From Iphinoe sp. HA4291-MV1 (GTDB lineage: Bacteria; Cyanobacteriota; Cyanobacteriia; Cyanobacteriales; Nostocaceae), in contig JAHHHH010000064.1 in NCBI GenBank assembly GCA_019359415.1, positions 1-43,880 of the forward strand: a stretch of 43,880 nucleotides of DNA. Reading direction: 5' to 3'. Position 1 is the stretch's first letter. Each line of letters opens with the position of its first letter. Made by a program: the position numbers and the translations under genes. The notes below the pieces were generated by a model. That model did no database searches and was not told the DNA's origin. It worked only from the letters and a program-made list of their open reading frames with translations. This document shows, one piece after another, positions 1-6,779 of the stretch.

Positions 1-96
1 GAAAATTGGTATGAACTCCAAAGAAATTTATCTCTTCAAGTGGCTCGTGATTTTATTTTAGAACACCTAACACAGAAGTTGAACTTAACTGCATAG
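1..96 (+). pseudogene. C-terminal end of an unidentified protein, probably the transposase of an insertion sequence
   Basis: Frame 1 is open from the window edge and encodes about 31 residues ending in KLNLTA before a TAG stop. The stop lies 12 bases before an 18-bp sequence that recurs in inverted orientation at the far end of the window, where it also abuts a truncated gene. That placement suggests the C-terminus of a transposase next to its terminal repeat. The peptide is too short to assign to a transposase family, so the identity rests on context only. The gene continues outside the window. Confidence 0.35.
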
Positions 97-108
97 TATC
101 AATGTTCT

Positions 109-126
109 GTCAATGCGTAAGTTCTA
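109..126 (+). repeat. Terminal inverted repeat of an insertion sequence (left copy)
   Basis: The sequence GTCAATGCGTAAGTTCTA is present here, and its exact reverse complement is at 43757-43774. Immediately to the right, the group II intron protein resumes mid-coding (codons for Arg-Gly-Met-Asn), so the mobile-element boundary falls at about 126/127. The other end of this copy is outside the window. No target duplication can be checked. Confidence 0.6.
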
Positions 127-132
127 AGAGGG

Positions 133-783
133 ATGAATATCAGTCAAAAGAAGACCAAAGTAACCGCAACGACAGATGGATTCGACTTTCTAGGTTGGCA
201 TTTTAAAGTGCAAAGCAACGGAAAATTTGTATGCGTTCCTTCAATGAACAACTACAAAGCATTCCGTAAGAAAGTAAAAACCATTGTCAACTGTTCTAGT
301 TATGGTTCTAAGGAAAAAGCTAAAAAGCTGACTCCTATAGTTAGAGGATGGAGAAATTACCATCGTTACTGCAAAATAGTGGGGAACCATTCGTTATACC
401 ACATTCAATACAGAACGTTTAAGGTATTCAACAGAGAAGAAAAGAATGATAGATACTCTAGTAAGAAATTACTAGATAAAGCATTCCCAGCAGTTCCTCA
501 CTCCGAAAATAATTTTATCAACGTCAAAGGGGGAAAATCACCTTTCGATGGAGATATCAGTTACTGGAGTGAACGAAACAGCAAGCTCTACGATGGACCC
601 ACCTCTAAAGCCCTAAAACGGCAAAACCATTCATGCGGAATATGTGGAATGAAGATGATTCCGGGTGAGACAGTCCATCTACATCACGTAGACGGAAATC
701 ACCAGAATTGGAAAGCCAAGAACTGCATAGCAGTCCATCAGTCATGCCATCAAAATCACCACATGAGCAAGGAGAAATCCTAG
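133..783 (+). pseudogene. ltrA: Group II intron-encoded protein, C-terminal fragment (domain X maturase plus HNH endonuclease)
   Basis: The fragment begins near the last reverse-transcriptase block with GFDFLGWHF, a hallmark of cyanobacterial group II intron proteins. Maturase domain X follows (IVRGWRNYHRY at about residues 69-79). The C-terminus is an HNH endonuclease with CGICG near residue 169, the LHHVDGN core near 184 and a final CHQNHH. Full proteins of this family are roughly 500-600 residues, so at least half, including the YADD catalytic site, is gone. The in-frame ATG at 133 is probably just an internal methionine (RGMN context) of the original protein. It is flanked by the IS end on the left and intron domain V on the right. 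It could still make an isolated maturase/HNH protein, but reverse transcription is impossible. Confidence 0.85.
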
Positions 784-791
784 AACATCGG

Positions 792-872
792 GAGCCGTAT
801 GCGGTGAAAGCCGCACGTACGGATCTAACAGAGAGGTGCGCTGGATAATACCAGCCATCGACTCTACCTAAC
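792..872 (+). ncRNA. Group II intron domains V and VI
   Basis: Positions 792-825 match the 34-nt domain V consensus: GAGCCGTAT, then a GCGG/CCGC stem closed by a TGAAAG loop, then ACGTACGGATC. The following stem (GAGAGGTGCGCTGG with its partner CCAGCC...CTCTACC) is domain VI and should carry the branch-point adenosine near its 3' side. The intron 3' end is placed at about 872 (CTAAC), which leaves the downstream frame open. Domain V is the most conserved ribozyme element, so this call is firm although the rest of the ribozyme is absent. Confidence 0.85.
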
Positions 873-1388
873 ATTGGGTCTATTGGGCTGGCTGATAGCG
901 CCAATATTCGAGATTGCCTCAACTTGATAGTGTTGGGAAGGGTAGTACAAGACAAAAATGGCAAGAAACAGGGGAACTTTGGGGCGATCGCCAATGCGCT
1001 CCGAAATCCCAGTATCGTAAACGCGGACGACCGAGAAGACTTGCAACTGAAACTTGCCGAATATAAGGAAGTATCAATGGATACCGGGCAACCGATTGTG
1101 TTTTCGACAATGGGTTATCCATATCTGATGGGTATCCTGCCGAATTACTCCGAGTACGAATTCTATCGACTGCCCAAGCAGATCATCGTTGATTTTGCTG
1201 CCAAATTAGATTATAGGCAAGCATCAGACAAGGATTGGTATGAAGAGATTAGGGTATGGGCTTTGCAGCTAGGCAAGAAACCAAGCGACCTCGAATTAAG
1301 ACAAAAGTGGCACGAACTAACAAGTTACCAACTAAACGACCACGGCGTTCAAATGTTGCGAGAATTCCTAGACAGAAAGGCGAGCTAG
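873..1388 (+). pseudogene. 3' exon of an intron-interrupted gene of unknown function
   Basis: The frame is open from the predicted intron 3' splice site (IGSIGLADSANIRDC) through the TAG at 1386-1388, about 171 residues. A TTG at 924 could start a 154-residue protein, but continuity to the splice site suggests the N-terminal exon was lost with the intron's 5' half. The sequence is charged and soluble, with no signal peptide, membrane segment or nucleotide-binding motif that I can see. I do not recognise the family. The gene downstream overlaps it in another frame, as is common in phage early regions. Confidence 0.5.
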
Positions 1389-1711
1389 ATTGGTCGGCGA
1401 GATACGGCGATATTGACGAGTACAAGAAACATGTCGCGATCGCACATCGAAAAGTTCACGGAAAATGTGTGGTGTGCATGAAGCGAAAGTCTCAAGAAGT
1501 ACACCACGCATTCTATCGGAAGGAACCAGATGTGGCGGGATGGAATACATTCCCGTGCTGCCTCCGTTGTCATGAGGATGTTTGTCATTCCTCGACAAAC
1601 TGGCGTAAATCCCGAAGTAATCCAGTATGGGGGAATCGAAATACCGACGAATTCACGAAACGATTACGATTTGGCTACAAACTACTATACGGAGGAATAA
1701 ATCATGATTGA
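1256..1711 (+). CDS. HNH-type nuclease-like protein
   Basis: The C-terminal half carries a compact metal-finger HNH signature: CVVC at about residues 72-75, an EVHHAFY core about 10 residues later, then CLRCHEDVCH. Two CxxC-type pairs around a His-His core is typical of small phage HNH endonucleases. The first 45 residues are very basic and overlap the preceding gene. A GTG at 1307 (VARTNK) is an equally good start, and I cannot decide between it and the ATG at 1256 because neither has a clear ribosome-binding site. The gene overlaps the next one by 8 bases. Likely roles are DNA nicking in packaging or homing; which one is unknown. Confidence 0.6.
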   Translation: MGFAARQETKRPRIKTKVARTNKLPTKRPRRSNVARIPRQKGELDWSARYGDIDEYKKHVAIAHRKVHGKCVVCMKRKSQEVHHAFYRKEPDVAGWNTFPCCLRCHEDVCHSSTNWRKSRSNPVWGNRNTDEFTKRLRFGYKLLYGGINHD

Positions 1712-1895
1712 TTTTCTGGAATCAGCAGCAGAACGTGAGTTGCATGAGTATTTCAAATATTGGGACGGCTATTACGAGGGGACGTGGATACCCAAGAACC
1801 TATATGCTAAACGTTGCTATGATCGATACGAACGGTTTAGCGCGGTTGCTCGCTGTTTGAAGCACATTTCTCGGAGGGTTGACGACGATGTTTGA
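1704..1895 (+). CDS. Small hypothetical protein, phage-type context
   Basis: A 63-residue acidic and aromatic-rich protein (EYFKYWDGYYEGTW). Its ATG overlaps the end of the HNH gene and is preceded by GGAGG at 1691-1695, a good ribosome-binding site. There are no cysteines forming a finger and no membrane segment. The close overlaps with neighbours on both sides indicate a co-translated phage early operon. Function unknown. Confidence 0.55.
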   Translation: MIDFLESAAERELHEYFKYWDGYYEGTWIPKNLYAKRCYDRYERFSAVARCLKHISRRVDDDV

Positions 1896-2166
1896 CTACG
1901 AGAAAGAAGAACTACTCCGACTTATGTCCGAAGAAATGCTCGAAGCCGTCCGTGACCTCTACTTCCAACAAGGGATGGCACAGATGCAGATTCGGCAGGA
2001 GATGATTTACCAGCAGCAACTCAACCAGCTTTGGGAAACTAACCCAGCGCTAGCAGCTTATGTGGAGCAAACCCGTGCTAGGGCAGAACAACGTAGGGCG
2101 CAGGGGTTTCAAGATGCGATGGGCGGGTACGACAAGCAAACGGGGAAACAAAATGATTGGGTCTAA
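1888..2166 (+). CDS. Small hypothetical protein, helical and Gln-rich
   Basis: About 92 residues, beginning MFDYEKEELL. A TTG at 1879 is also in frame, but the Shine-Dalgarno GGAGGG at 1873-1878 sits 9 bases before the ATG at 1888 and directly against the TTG, so the ATG is preferred. The middle is a long predicted helix with many Gln and Glu (MAQMQIRQEMIYQQQ), suggesting a coiled coil or oligomerising protein. It overlaps the previous gene by 8 bases. It is the last gene before a large hairpin. I do not recognise the family. Confidence 0.55.
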   Translation: MFDYEKEELLRLMSEEMLEAVRDLYFQQGMAQMQIRQEMIYQQQLNQLWETNPALAAYVEQTRARAEQRRAQGFQDAMGGYDKQTGKQNDWV

Positions 2167-2172
2167 CACGTA

Positions 2173-2251
2173 CCAGAGACAGCCAGCCTTTCTGGGTTGG
2201 CTAGTACTCACCACGATTAATCGAAGTGTTTCTAAGGCTGGCTGTCTCTGG
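2173..2251 (+). repeat. Perfect 18-bp inverted repeat with 43-nt loop
   Basis: CCAGAGACAGCCAGCCTT at 2173-2190 is matched exactly by its reverse complement at 2234-2251. The loop holds a small palindrome CGATTAATCG at 2214-2223. The right arm runs directly into GGAGGGG, a strong ribosome-binding sequence followed by ATGAAATAA at 2260-2268. There is no T-run after the right arm, so it is not a simple terminator. A structured leader, a phage RNA or a DNA-level site are all possible. Confidence 0.7.
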
Positions 2252-2308
2252 AGGGGACAATGAAATAACGAAGAACAGGACTTTTTCCATTAATCGCACC
2301 TGCGTTGC

Positions 2309-2350
2309 AAAGCCGCCGATCTGTGATGTACAGATCGGCGGCTTTTTTTT
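2309..2350 (+). terminator. Strong rho-independent terminator
   Basis: A perfect 16-bp stem (2309-2324 with 2330-2345; GC-rich core GCCGCCGATCTGT) closes on a 5-nt loop and is followed by an uninterrupted T-run to 2350. It ends transcription of the small-gene block upstream and insulates the tail genes that start at 2418. Confidence 0.9.
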
Positions 2351-2417
2351 GTTTCGACTATTCTCAAAAGCCCATCAGCAGCAGTATCTTAAGGATGGTA
2401 CATTTGCATTACTCGCC

Positions 2418-2753
2418 ATGTCCTACGCCCAACGCAATCCCTACCCGCTCCAGTGTTTTCAAGGTGAAGACCGCAGCTTCATCGTGCAATTGAAGAAGAA
2501 GGACGGCACGGCATACGATTTGTCGGGGGCTGAGGTGAAATCGGAGATTCGCAAGGCGTGGGGTGCAGTTCTAGCGGACTTGAACGCGACGGTAATTGAT
2601 GCGATCGCGGGTAAGGTGCGACTAACGATAACTGCGGGTGACAGCGTGGAATACGGGCGGCATTATTACGACATCCGAATCTACACTACATCGGGAGTGG
2701 ATTATTTAGATCCCAGTAGTTTTACAATAATGGCAACAATAACAAAACCCTGA
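2418..2753 (+). CDS. Phage baseplate upper / tail-associated protein, BppU N-terminal-like
   Basis: A 111-residue protein starting MSYAQRNPYP. An in-frame start exists at 2226, but it would place the terminator hairpin inside the coding sequence, so the ATG at 2418 is chosen. The layout 'ligand-exposed loop, D-L-S-G-A-E-V, K-S-E-I-R, then G-K-V-R-L-T-I' with a closing Y-Y-D-I-R-I strand resembles the Ig-like N-terminal domain of phage BppU-type baseplate proteins and related small cyanophage tail proteins. It is the first gene of a compact plus-strand set. Start and stop are separated from the next gene by 3 bases. The fold call is by pattern only. Confidence 0.55.
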   Translation: MSYAQRNPYPLQCFQGEDRSFIVQLKKKDGTAYDLSGAEVKSEIRKAWGAVLADLNATVIDAIAGKVRLTITAGDSVEYGRHYYDIRIYTTSGVDYLDPSSFTIMATITKP

Positions 2754-2756
2754 GAT

Positions 2757-3197
2757 ATGTCGGATATTATTGCCACAATCAATAGCACCGATGATCCATT
2801 AAATGCTGGAGTGGGGGGAGACTCTTCACTCACTGGCACTATCACAGATCCAAGTGAGAGTGGTGGGGGCGGCGCAGATTTGGAGTGGACGACAGTTACG
2901 AGTAGCGCCACACTAACCCCAAATCGAGCATATGCGGTAAATGCTGCATCATTAATATTGTTGAGTCTGCCGAATGAAGCGCTTTCGGGTCAAAGGCTGG
3001 CGGTGTATAACTTAGGCACTGGTGGGTGGCGGTTGCAGCAGAATTCGGGGCAGCGAATAAAAATCGGTGATAAGATGACGACGACGGGACAGACGGGGCG
3101 TGTGGATGCGATCGCGACGGGGGATTACCTTGAGCTGGTGTTTTTACCCCCGTTATGGGTCTGTACCGACATAATAGGGAATCTAGAGGTGGTTTGA
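2757..3197 (+). CDS. Phage tail-fibre-type protein, short form with GTGGWR domain
   Basis: 146 residues. A disordered Gly/Ser-rich N-terminus (about residues 1-45) leads to a beta-rich domain with the motif LGTGGWRLQQNSGQ near residues 88-101. This domain aligns by eye with the C-terminal domain of the next, longer gene (VGTGGWRIAQNASQQ), so the two share a receptor-type tip module. No catalytic residues are visible. It lies 3 bases after the baseplate-like gene and 1 base before the next ATG, so translation is very probably coupled. Confidence 0.55.
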   Translation: MSDIIATINSTDDPLNAGVGGDSSLTGTITDPSESGGGGADLEWTTVTSSATLTPNRAYAVNAASLILLSLPNEALSGQRLAVYNLGTGGWRLQQNSGQRIKIGDKMTTTGQTGRVDAIATGDYLELVFLPPLWVCTDIIGNLEVV

Positions 3198-3198
3198 A

Positions 3199-4290
3199 AT
3201 GGTTCTCCAAAACTCGTGGAATAATCAGTTGGTAGCGGGGTTGAAAGTTAACCTTGGTTCCGACGCCACCGGGGATATTTATTATCGGGACTCATCGGGA
3301 TTTTTGACGAGGTTAGCTTTGGGGTCACCGGGGCAGGCGTTGGTTGCGACGGGTTCAGCCATTGCTTGGCAAACGGGTATTTCGCCGACAGGCAACGCTG
3401 GACAGGATTTGAGCGGGACATACCCTAACCCAACAATCGCACTCAACGCTGTCACCTTTGCCAAGATGACGAATATTGGCACGGGACTGATATTAGGTCG
3501 AAACACGGCAGGAACAGGAAATATTGAGACTTTAGATGCTCCTACTACGCGATCGCTTTTGGGGTTGGGCACAGCTGCTCTTGCATCCACGGGCTTAGTT
3601 GTCGGCAATGTACCCGTAATCCAAGCAGGCGGGACGCTTGACCCCTCGATCATGCCTGCAAGCACACTCACCACAATTCAGGTCGTTGCCGACCAAGCAG
3701 CGCGGCTTGCTTTATCGAATGTACAAATCGGTGATGCCGCCAAACAAAGTGATAACGGGATTACCTACTTGTTATCGGCGCTTCCCGCATCGACGAATGG
3801 TAACTGGATACCCATTGGTGATACTTCAATTGATGGATCTGAGATTGTTTCAGGAGTAATTTCACCTGCACGGTTAGGCTCAGGGACACCATCCTCATCA
3901 AATTATCTTCGCGGTGACGGGACGTGGACTACTGTGCCCAGCACGGGAATGAGTTGGACGGAAGTTATAGGGACTTCGGCGACGATGACCGCGAACAACG
4001 GGTATATCGCCAACAACGCGGCGCGGGTAACTTTGACTCTCCCAACGACAGCAGCACAAGGTACGTCCATTCGAGTTGTCGGTGTTGGAACGGGAGGATG
4101 GCGCATTGCTCAAAATGCCTCGCAGCAGATTCAATATTTAGGTCTTGCAACTACTTCAGGTATTAGCGGAAGGATAGACGCCGAACTGACTCAGACAAAT
4201 TCCTATCGGGCGTGTATAGAACTTATTTGTACGGTTGCAAATACCACTTGGATTGTGGCGAGCAGTGTTGGGACAGTAGACGTGGTATAA
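3199..4290 (+). CDS. Phage tail fibre protein
   Basis: 363 residues. The N-terminal third has the repetitive Gly/Thr/Asn-rich pattern of tail-fibre shafts, including GNAGQDLSGTYPNPTIA, a motif frequent in tail fibre and adhesin stalks. LRGDGTWTTV near residue 240 is another fibre signature. The C-terminal ~110 residues repeat the tip domain of the preceding small protein. No signal peptide or membrane segment is seen, as expected for a virion protein assembled in the cytoplasm. The gap to the next gene is 2 bases. Role: likely receptor binding at the tail tip. Confidence 0.65.
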   Translation: MVLQNSWNNQLVAGLKVNLGSDATGDIYYRDSSGFLTRLALGSPGQALVATGSAIAWQTGISPTGNAGQDLSGTYPNPTIALNAVTFAKMTNIGTGLILGRNTAGTGNIETLDAPTTRSLLGLGTAALASTGLVVGNVPVIQAGGTLDPSIMPASTLTTIQVVADQAARLALSNVQIGDAAKQSDNGITYLLSALPASTNGNWIPIGDTSIDGSEIVSGVISPARLGSGTPSSSNYLRGDGTWTTVPSTGMSWTEVIGTSATMTANNGYIANNAARVTLTLPTTAAQGTSIRVVGVGTGGWRIAQNASQQIQYLGLATTSGISGRIDAELTQTNSYRACIELICTVANTTWIVASSVGTVDVV

Positions 4291-4292
4291 AA

Positions 4293-4883
4293 ATGACTTT
4301 ACTAACTCCCGATGGTACGGATGGCAACACTTTTAAAGGCGTTTCGCAATCTTTCAACAACCGCATCGTGGCATGGGGAACGTCACCCCCAGCATCTGGG
4401 CAGCGTACCGATAAGATGTTATGGTTCCAACCATCGGCACTTCCACAGCCTTGGGAATGGGACAGCGGTGGTAGTTTGTGGCGAAGCGCTCCACAGATGT
4501 TCAATTTGGCGGCATCCAACACGTTTATCGGAAGCAACACAGCGTTTCGTGTTGACATGCCTGTTAACGATAAAGGTAGCGGATATGTTTGGATTGATGA
4601 AGTTTGGTTAACTTGTTCGCCTCGTAGTGCAGCTTTTTCTAGTTCTAACTATTGGCAGATATTGTTTCGGTGGTACAACACTTCGGGAACTGCGACCACA
4701 CTTATTACGTGGAATACGACGAATTGCACGACAAACAACGCACTATATTCAAATAACAACACCGTTTATAACTATTTAAATAACCCCGCTACATTCAGCT
4801 TAGAAGGAACTAAAGTTGGGTCTCCTACCGGGGTTCCCCTCGTTGGGTGTACTTTCATCATGAAATTCGTTAGTTTCGCCTGA
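4293..4883 (+). CDS. Hypothetical phage tail-tip protein
   Basis: 196 residues from the ATG at 4293, which sits 2 bases after the tail fibre stop. An earlier in-frame start at 4212 lies inside the fibre gene and is unlikely. The protein is rich in Asn, Thr, Ser, Trp and Tyr and poor in Lys, typical of beta-structured phage surface proteins. It has no recognised motif. Its position as the fourth gene of the tail set suggests a fibre tip, chaperone or accessory adhesin. A 71-base gap follows before the next gene. Confidence 0.5.
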   Translation: MTLLTPDGTDGNTFKGVSQSFNNRIVAWGTSPPASGQRTDKMLWFQPSALPQPWEWDSGGSLWRSAPQMFNLAASNTFIGSNTAFRVDMPVNDKGSGYVWIDEVWLTCSPRSAAFSSSNYWQILFRWYNTSGTATTLITWNTTNCTTNNALYSNNNTVYNYLNNPATFSLEGTKVGSPTGVPLVGCTFIMKFVSFA

Positions 4884-4954
4884 TGCCTTGAATGCAAACG
4901 AGCAAGGGGTGATAAGACTGTATATTCATTCTTTGCCAGAGCGTAAGAAAGAAA

Positions 4955-5434
4955 ATGGTAAACTCAAAGGTTCTAACTAAATTACCACAAGCGATAATTG
5001 GTCAGGGTCAGTATGCAATGCTAGCCCGACTCGACGGGGTCGCAGTTTTTGAATTCATCACAATGCCGATAGAGTTACCGTGGGAACGCGCTTTAAATTA
5101 CACGGCATCTGGCGCGGCTGGTGTCATCGTTCCCCGCCAGCAATTCGGCAGTGTGGAGGGGTGGACTTTACAAATCTCGGTTCCCATGTCGGGACGCCAC
5201 GAGAAAAAATCGTTGCTCTCGTACGTCGATTCATTGGCAAAGTTGCAAATTCCCGACGAGGATGCCGTTGCACCCCCGATACTCGCTTTTCGCTGGGGCA
5301 CTCGCTCATTCTCTCCGTGCATCATGACGCGGTTCTCCAAGACCGAGAAGGGGTGGTATCCCAATGGGGATTTGGCAGAATGTACTGTTGGTTTTAGTTT
5401 GTTGGAGGTTCCTGTGAGTCAGGTTGTGGGGTAG
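4955..5434 (+). CDS. Phage baseplate / tail-tube-associated protein (CIS tube/LysM-baseplate-like)
   Basis: 159 residues. The pattern 'F-E-F-I-T-M-P-I-E-L-P-W-E-R-A-L-N-Y' followed about 30 residues later by 'G-W-T-L-Q-I-S-V-P' and a closing 'W-Y-P-N-G-D-L-A-E-C-T-V-G-F-S-L-L-E' strand resembles the small proteins that join the tube to the baseplate in contractile tails and injection systems. There the first segment states the axis-aligned fold and the last strand is conserved. Identification is by family pattern, not by a diagnostic motif. It ends the plus-strand tail set. Downstream DNA to 5882 holds only a degraded frame and repeats. Confidence 0.45.
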   Translation: MVNSKVLTKLPQAIIGQGQYAMLARLDGVAVFEFITMPIELPWERALNYTASGAAGVIVPRQQFGSVEGWTLQISVPMSGRHEKKSLLSYVDSLAKLQIPDEDAVAPPILAFRWGTRSFSPCIMTRFSKTEKGWYPNGDLAECTVGFSLLEVPVSQVVG

Positions 5435-5847
5435 CTGCAAAAACACGTTGCTGGGAATATGTCCCCACCTCAGGAGGTGGTGGACAGGTGGGGACGGAGG
5501 TGGGGACAGCTAGAATTCTTGCCCTAAGCGGACTAGATACTACTGTCCCCACCTGGAACCACCTTTTAGATAAAACTTTCAGCGAAGAAGAAGAAGAAAA
5601 CCATGCGAAAGAATTTTCGCCTACTTGTTCAAATCCTGAAATCTTTAATGGAAGTGGTGGGGACAGGTGGGGACAGCTATCCAATGAAACAACCGGAAAC
5701 GTGGATGATCCAAGGGTTTGCGAGGTGTCCCCACCACCACTTATTTTTGACCCAGAAAAAATTCAAGCCAATGCTGACTGGGCAAAGCTCAGTATCGCTC
5801 GTCGGTCAATTCGTCATTCCCCACCTTATATCCCGACACCAAGCTGA
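5431..5847 (+). pseudogene. Remnant of a low-complexity protein C-terminus (possibly a phage/plasmid replication protein)
   Basis: An open frame runs from about 5431 to 5847 without a convincing start (a GTG at 5488 is possible). It encodes a disordered, acidic stretch with recurring GGDRWGQ / VGTEVGT / VSPPP elements. I associate such elements with the C-terminal linkers of cyanobacterial primase-helicase-like replication proteins (DUF3854/DUF3987 type). That link is from memory and cannot be tested here. The repeats at DNA level are TGTCCCCACCT and its complement. No catalytic domain is present. It is probably debris rather than a gene. Confidence 0.3.
5461..5740. repeat. Cluster of GGTGGGGACA direct and inverted repeats
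   Basis: The decamer-like motif GGTGGGGAC(A) occurs several times on the plus strand (about 5490, 5503, 5655, 5665) and as GTCCCCACC on the same strand (about 5462, 5543, 5728). Two of the plus-strand copies are tandem. Copies in both orientations within 280 bp could fold into alternative hairpins. They may simply reflect a low-complexity Gly/Val/Thr/Pro coding linker. Confidence 0.5.
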
Positions 5848-5882
5848 GTACAGCTATGGTGCGGGGCGAGGGCGCGAAGAAG

Positions 5883-6779
5883 CTAACTTGGCAGTCTCCA
5901 CGCTGTACAAACTGACCCTTCCCGAACCCTCACGCTTGTTCCATTAGTCACGTAAGCTTTAATTGTCGCCGTATCCCCTGCGTTTAATTGCACAGGTGCG
6001 GCGTTCGAGCTATTTAGGGAGATATCCCCAAATGCTGACATTGCTTGCATAAGCGGAGTGTCAATCTCAACGTTGCCGACAAAAAGCGAAAGCTTCACTG
6101 CAAGTTCTGGGTTGGAAGCCGTTGCTGTCGTATCTACACGAACCTGCGCATGAAAGACATATTTTCCGGTAGTGGGAGCGGTATAGATTCCCCCAGTATT
6201 CCAGTTTGTCCCGTCGGATATGGATTGCCAAAAGAGGGTGTAGTACGTGTCGCGACTTGGTAAACCTTGAAGCGTGGTTTTTCTCGCTGTTCCTGTAAGT
6301 AGCCATGCGCGAGAATTCGCGTAGTCGATGGTCGAATATCCATCCAAACTTGGGAATGCTGGGCGAACCTCGAATATCGGGTAATTTTGAATTTCGGTAA
6401 TAGTGGTGGCGGACGATGTGATTCGCGCAATCTCAAGTCCGATAGTGGGGCGAGTCGTCGTCAGTTGCACCGCGCCAGTGTCTGATATCCACAAATAAGT
6501 GGTAGCCGACGCTCCAACGGTGACAGTTCCTGACGAAATTGCCACGACAATCCCCGAAGGGAGTTTTACGCTTCCCGATGCGTATTGCGCGGTCAATCCT
6601 GTAAGTTGGGTGACGCGAAAAGCTTGGGAGATTTGTGATTTGAGGGAATTGATTTGTTCGGATGCGATCGCAAGCTGTTGCTCTAAATTCGATAGTTTGT
6701 TACGAACAGCGTTAACCCACTCCGCTGCTAGTCTGTCGGAGTCAGAAGCCGTTTGCGTCAAGTCTACGATATCTGTCAA
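5883..6779 (-). CDS. Phage tail fibre / adhesin with C1q-like tip
   Basis: 298 residues. Residues about 15-55 form a heptad-rich coiled coil (LEQQLAIASEQINSLKSQI), which would trimerise the fibre. A repetitive beta shaft follows. The last ~130 residues have the jelly-roll pattern seen in C1q/TNF-like phage tips (GIYTAPTTGKYVFHAQV, GDTATIKAYV). The start ATG overlaps the stop of the upstream 505-residue gene by 4 bases, indicating translational coupling. This pair runs opposite to the plus-strand tail set, suggesting a second fibre cassette. Role: probably host recognition. Confidence 0.6.
   Translation of the reverse strand: MTDIVDLTQTASDSDRLAAEWVNAVRNKLSNLEQQLAIASEQINSLKSQISQAFRVTQLTGLTAQYASGSVKLPSGIVVAISSGTVTVGASATTYLWISDTGAVQLTTTRPTIGLEIARITSSATTITEIQNYPIFEVRPAFPSLDGYSTIDYANSRAWLLTGTARKTTLQGLPSRDTYYTLFWQSISDGTNWNTGGIYTAPTTGKYVFHAQVRVDTTATASNPELAVKLSLFVGNVEIDTPLMQAMSAFGDISLNSSNAAPVQLNAGDTATIKAYVTNGTSVRVREGSVCTAWRLPS

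Larger units (their letters stand above)
127..872 (+). mobile_element. 5'-truncated group II intron (ORF 3' part plus domains V and VI)
   Basis: What remains is the 3' end of a mobile group II intron: the C-terminal part of its intron-encoded protein, a canonical domain V at 792-825 and a domain VI ending near CTAAC at about 872. The 5' exon junction, domains I-III and the reverse transcriptase core are missing, replaced by an IS end at 126. Downstream of 872 a reading frame is open straight across the junction, so the intron probably interrupted that gene. With no 5' half, this copy cannot splice in cis or move on its own. Confidence 0.8.

Noticed and set aside
605-994. Open frame on the minus strand across the intron 3' end
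   Set aside because: It is antisense to the HNH part and to the ribozyme domain V, with no family features. A shadow of the plus-strand fragment.
2226-2417. 64-residue N-terminal extension of the baseplate-like protein
   Set aside because: It would translate through the rho-independent terminator and hairpin. The ATG at 2418 is a natural start.
5394-5684. Minus-strand 96-residue frame through the GGGGACA repeats
   Set aside because: Its Pro/Val/Ser-rich content is explained by the repeats read backwards, and the start overlaps a real phage gene end. No better than the plus-strand frame.
5461-5740. Possible CRISPR-like array because of recurring short motifs
   Set aside because: Repeats are only about 10 bp, irregularly spaced and in both orientations; there are no cas genes in the window.
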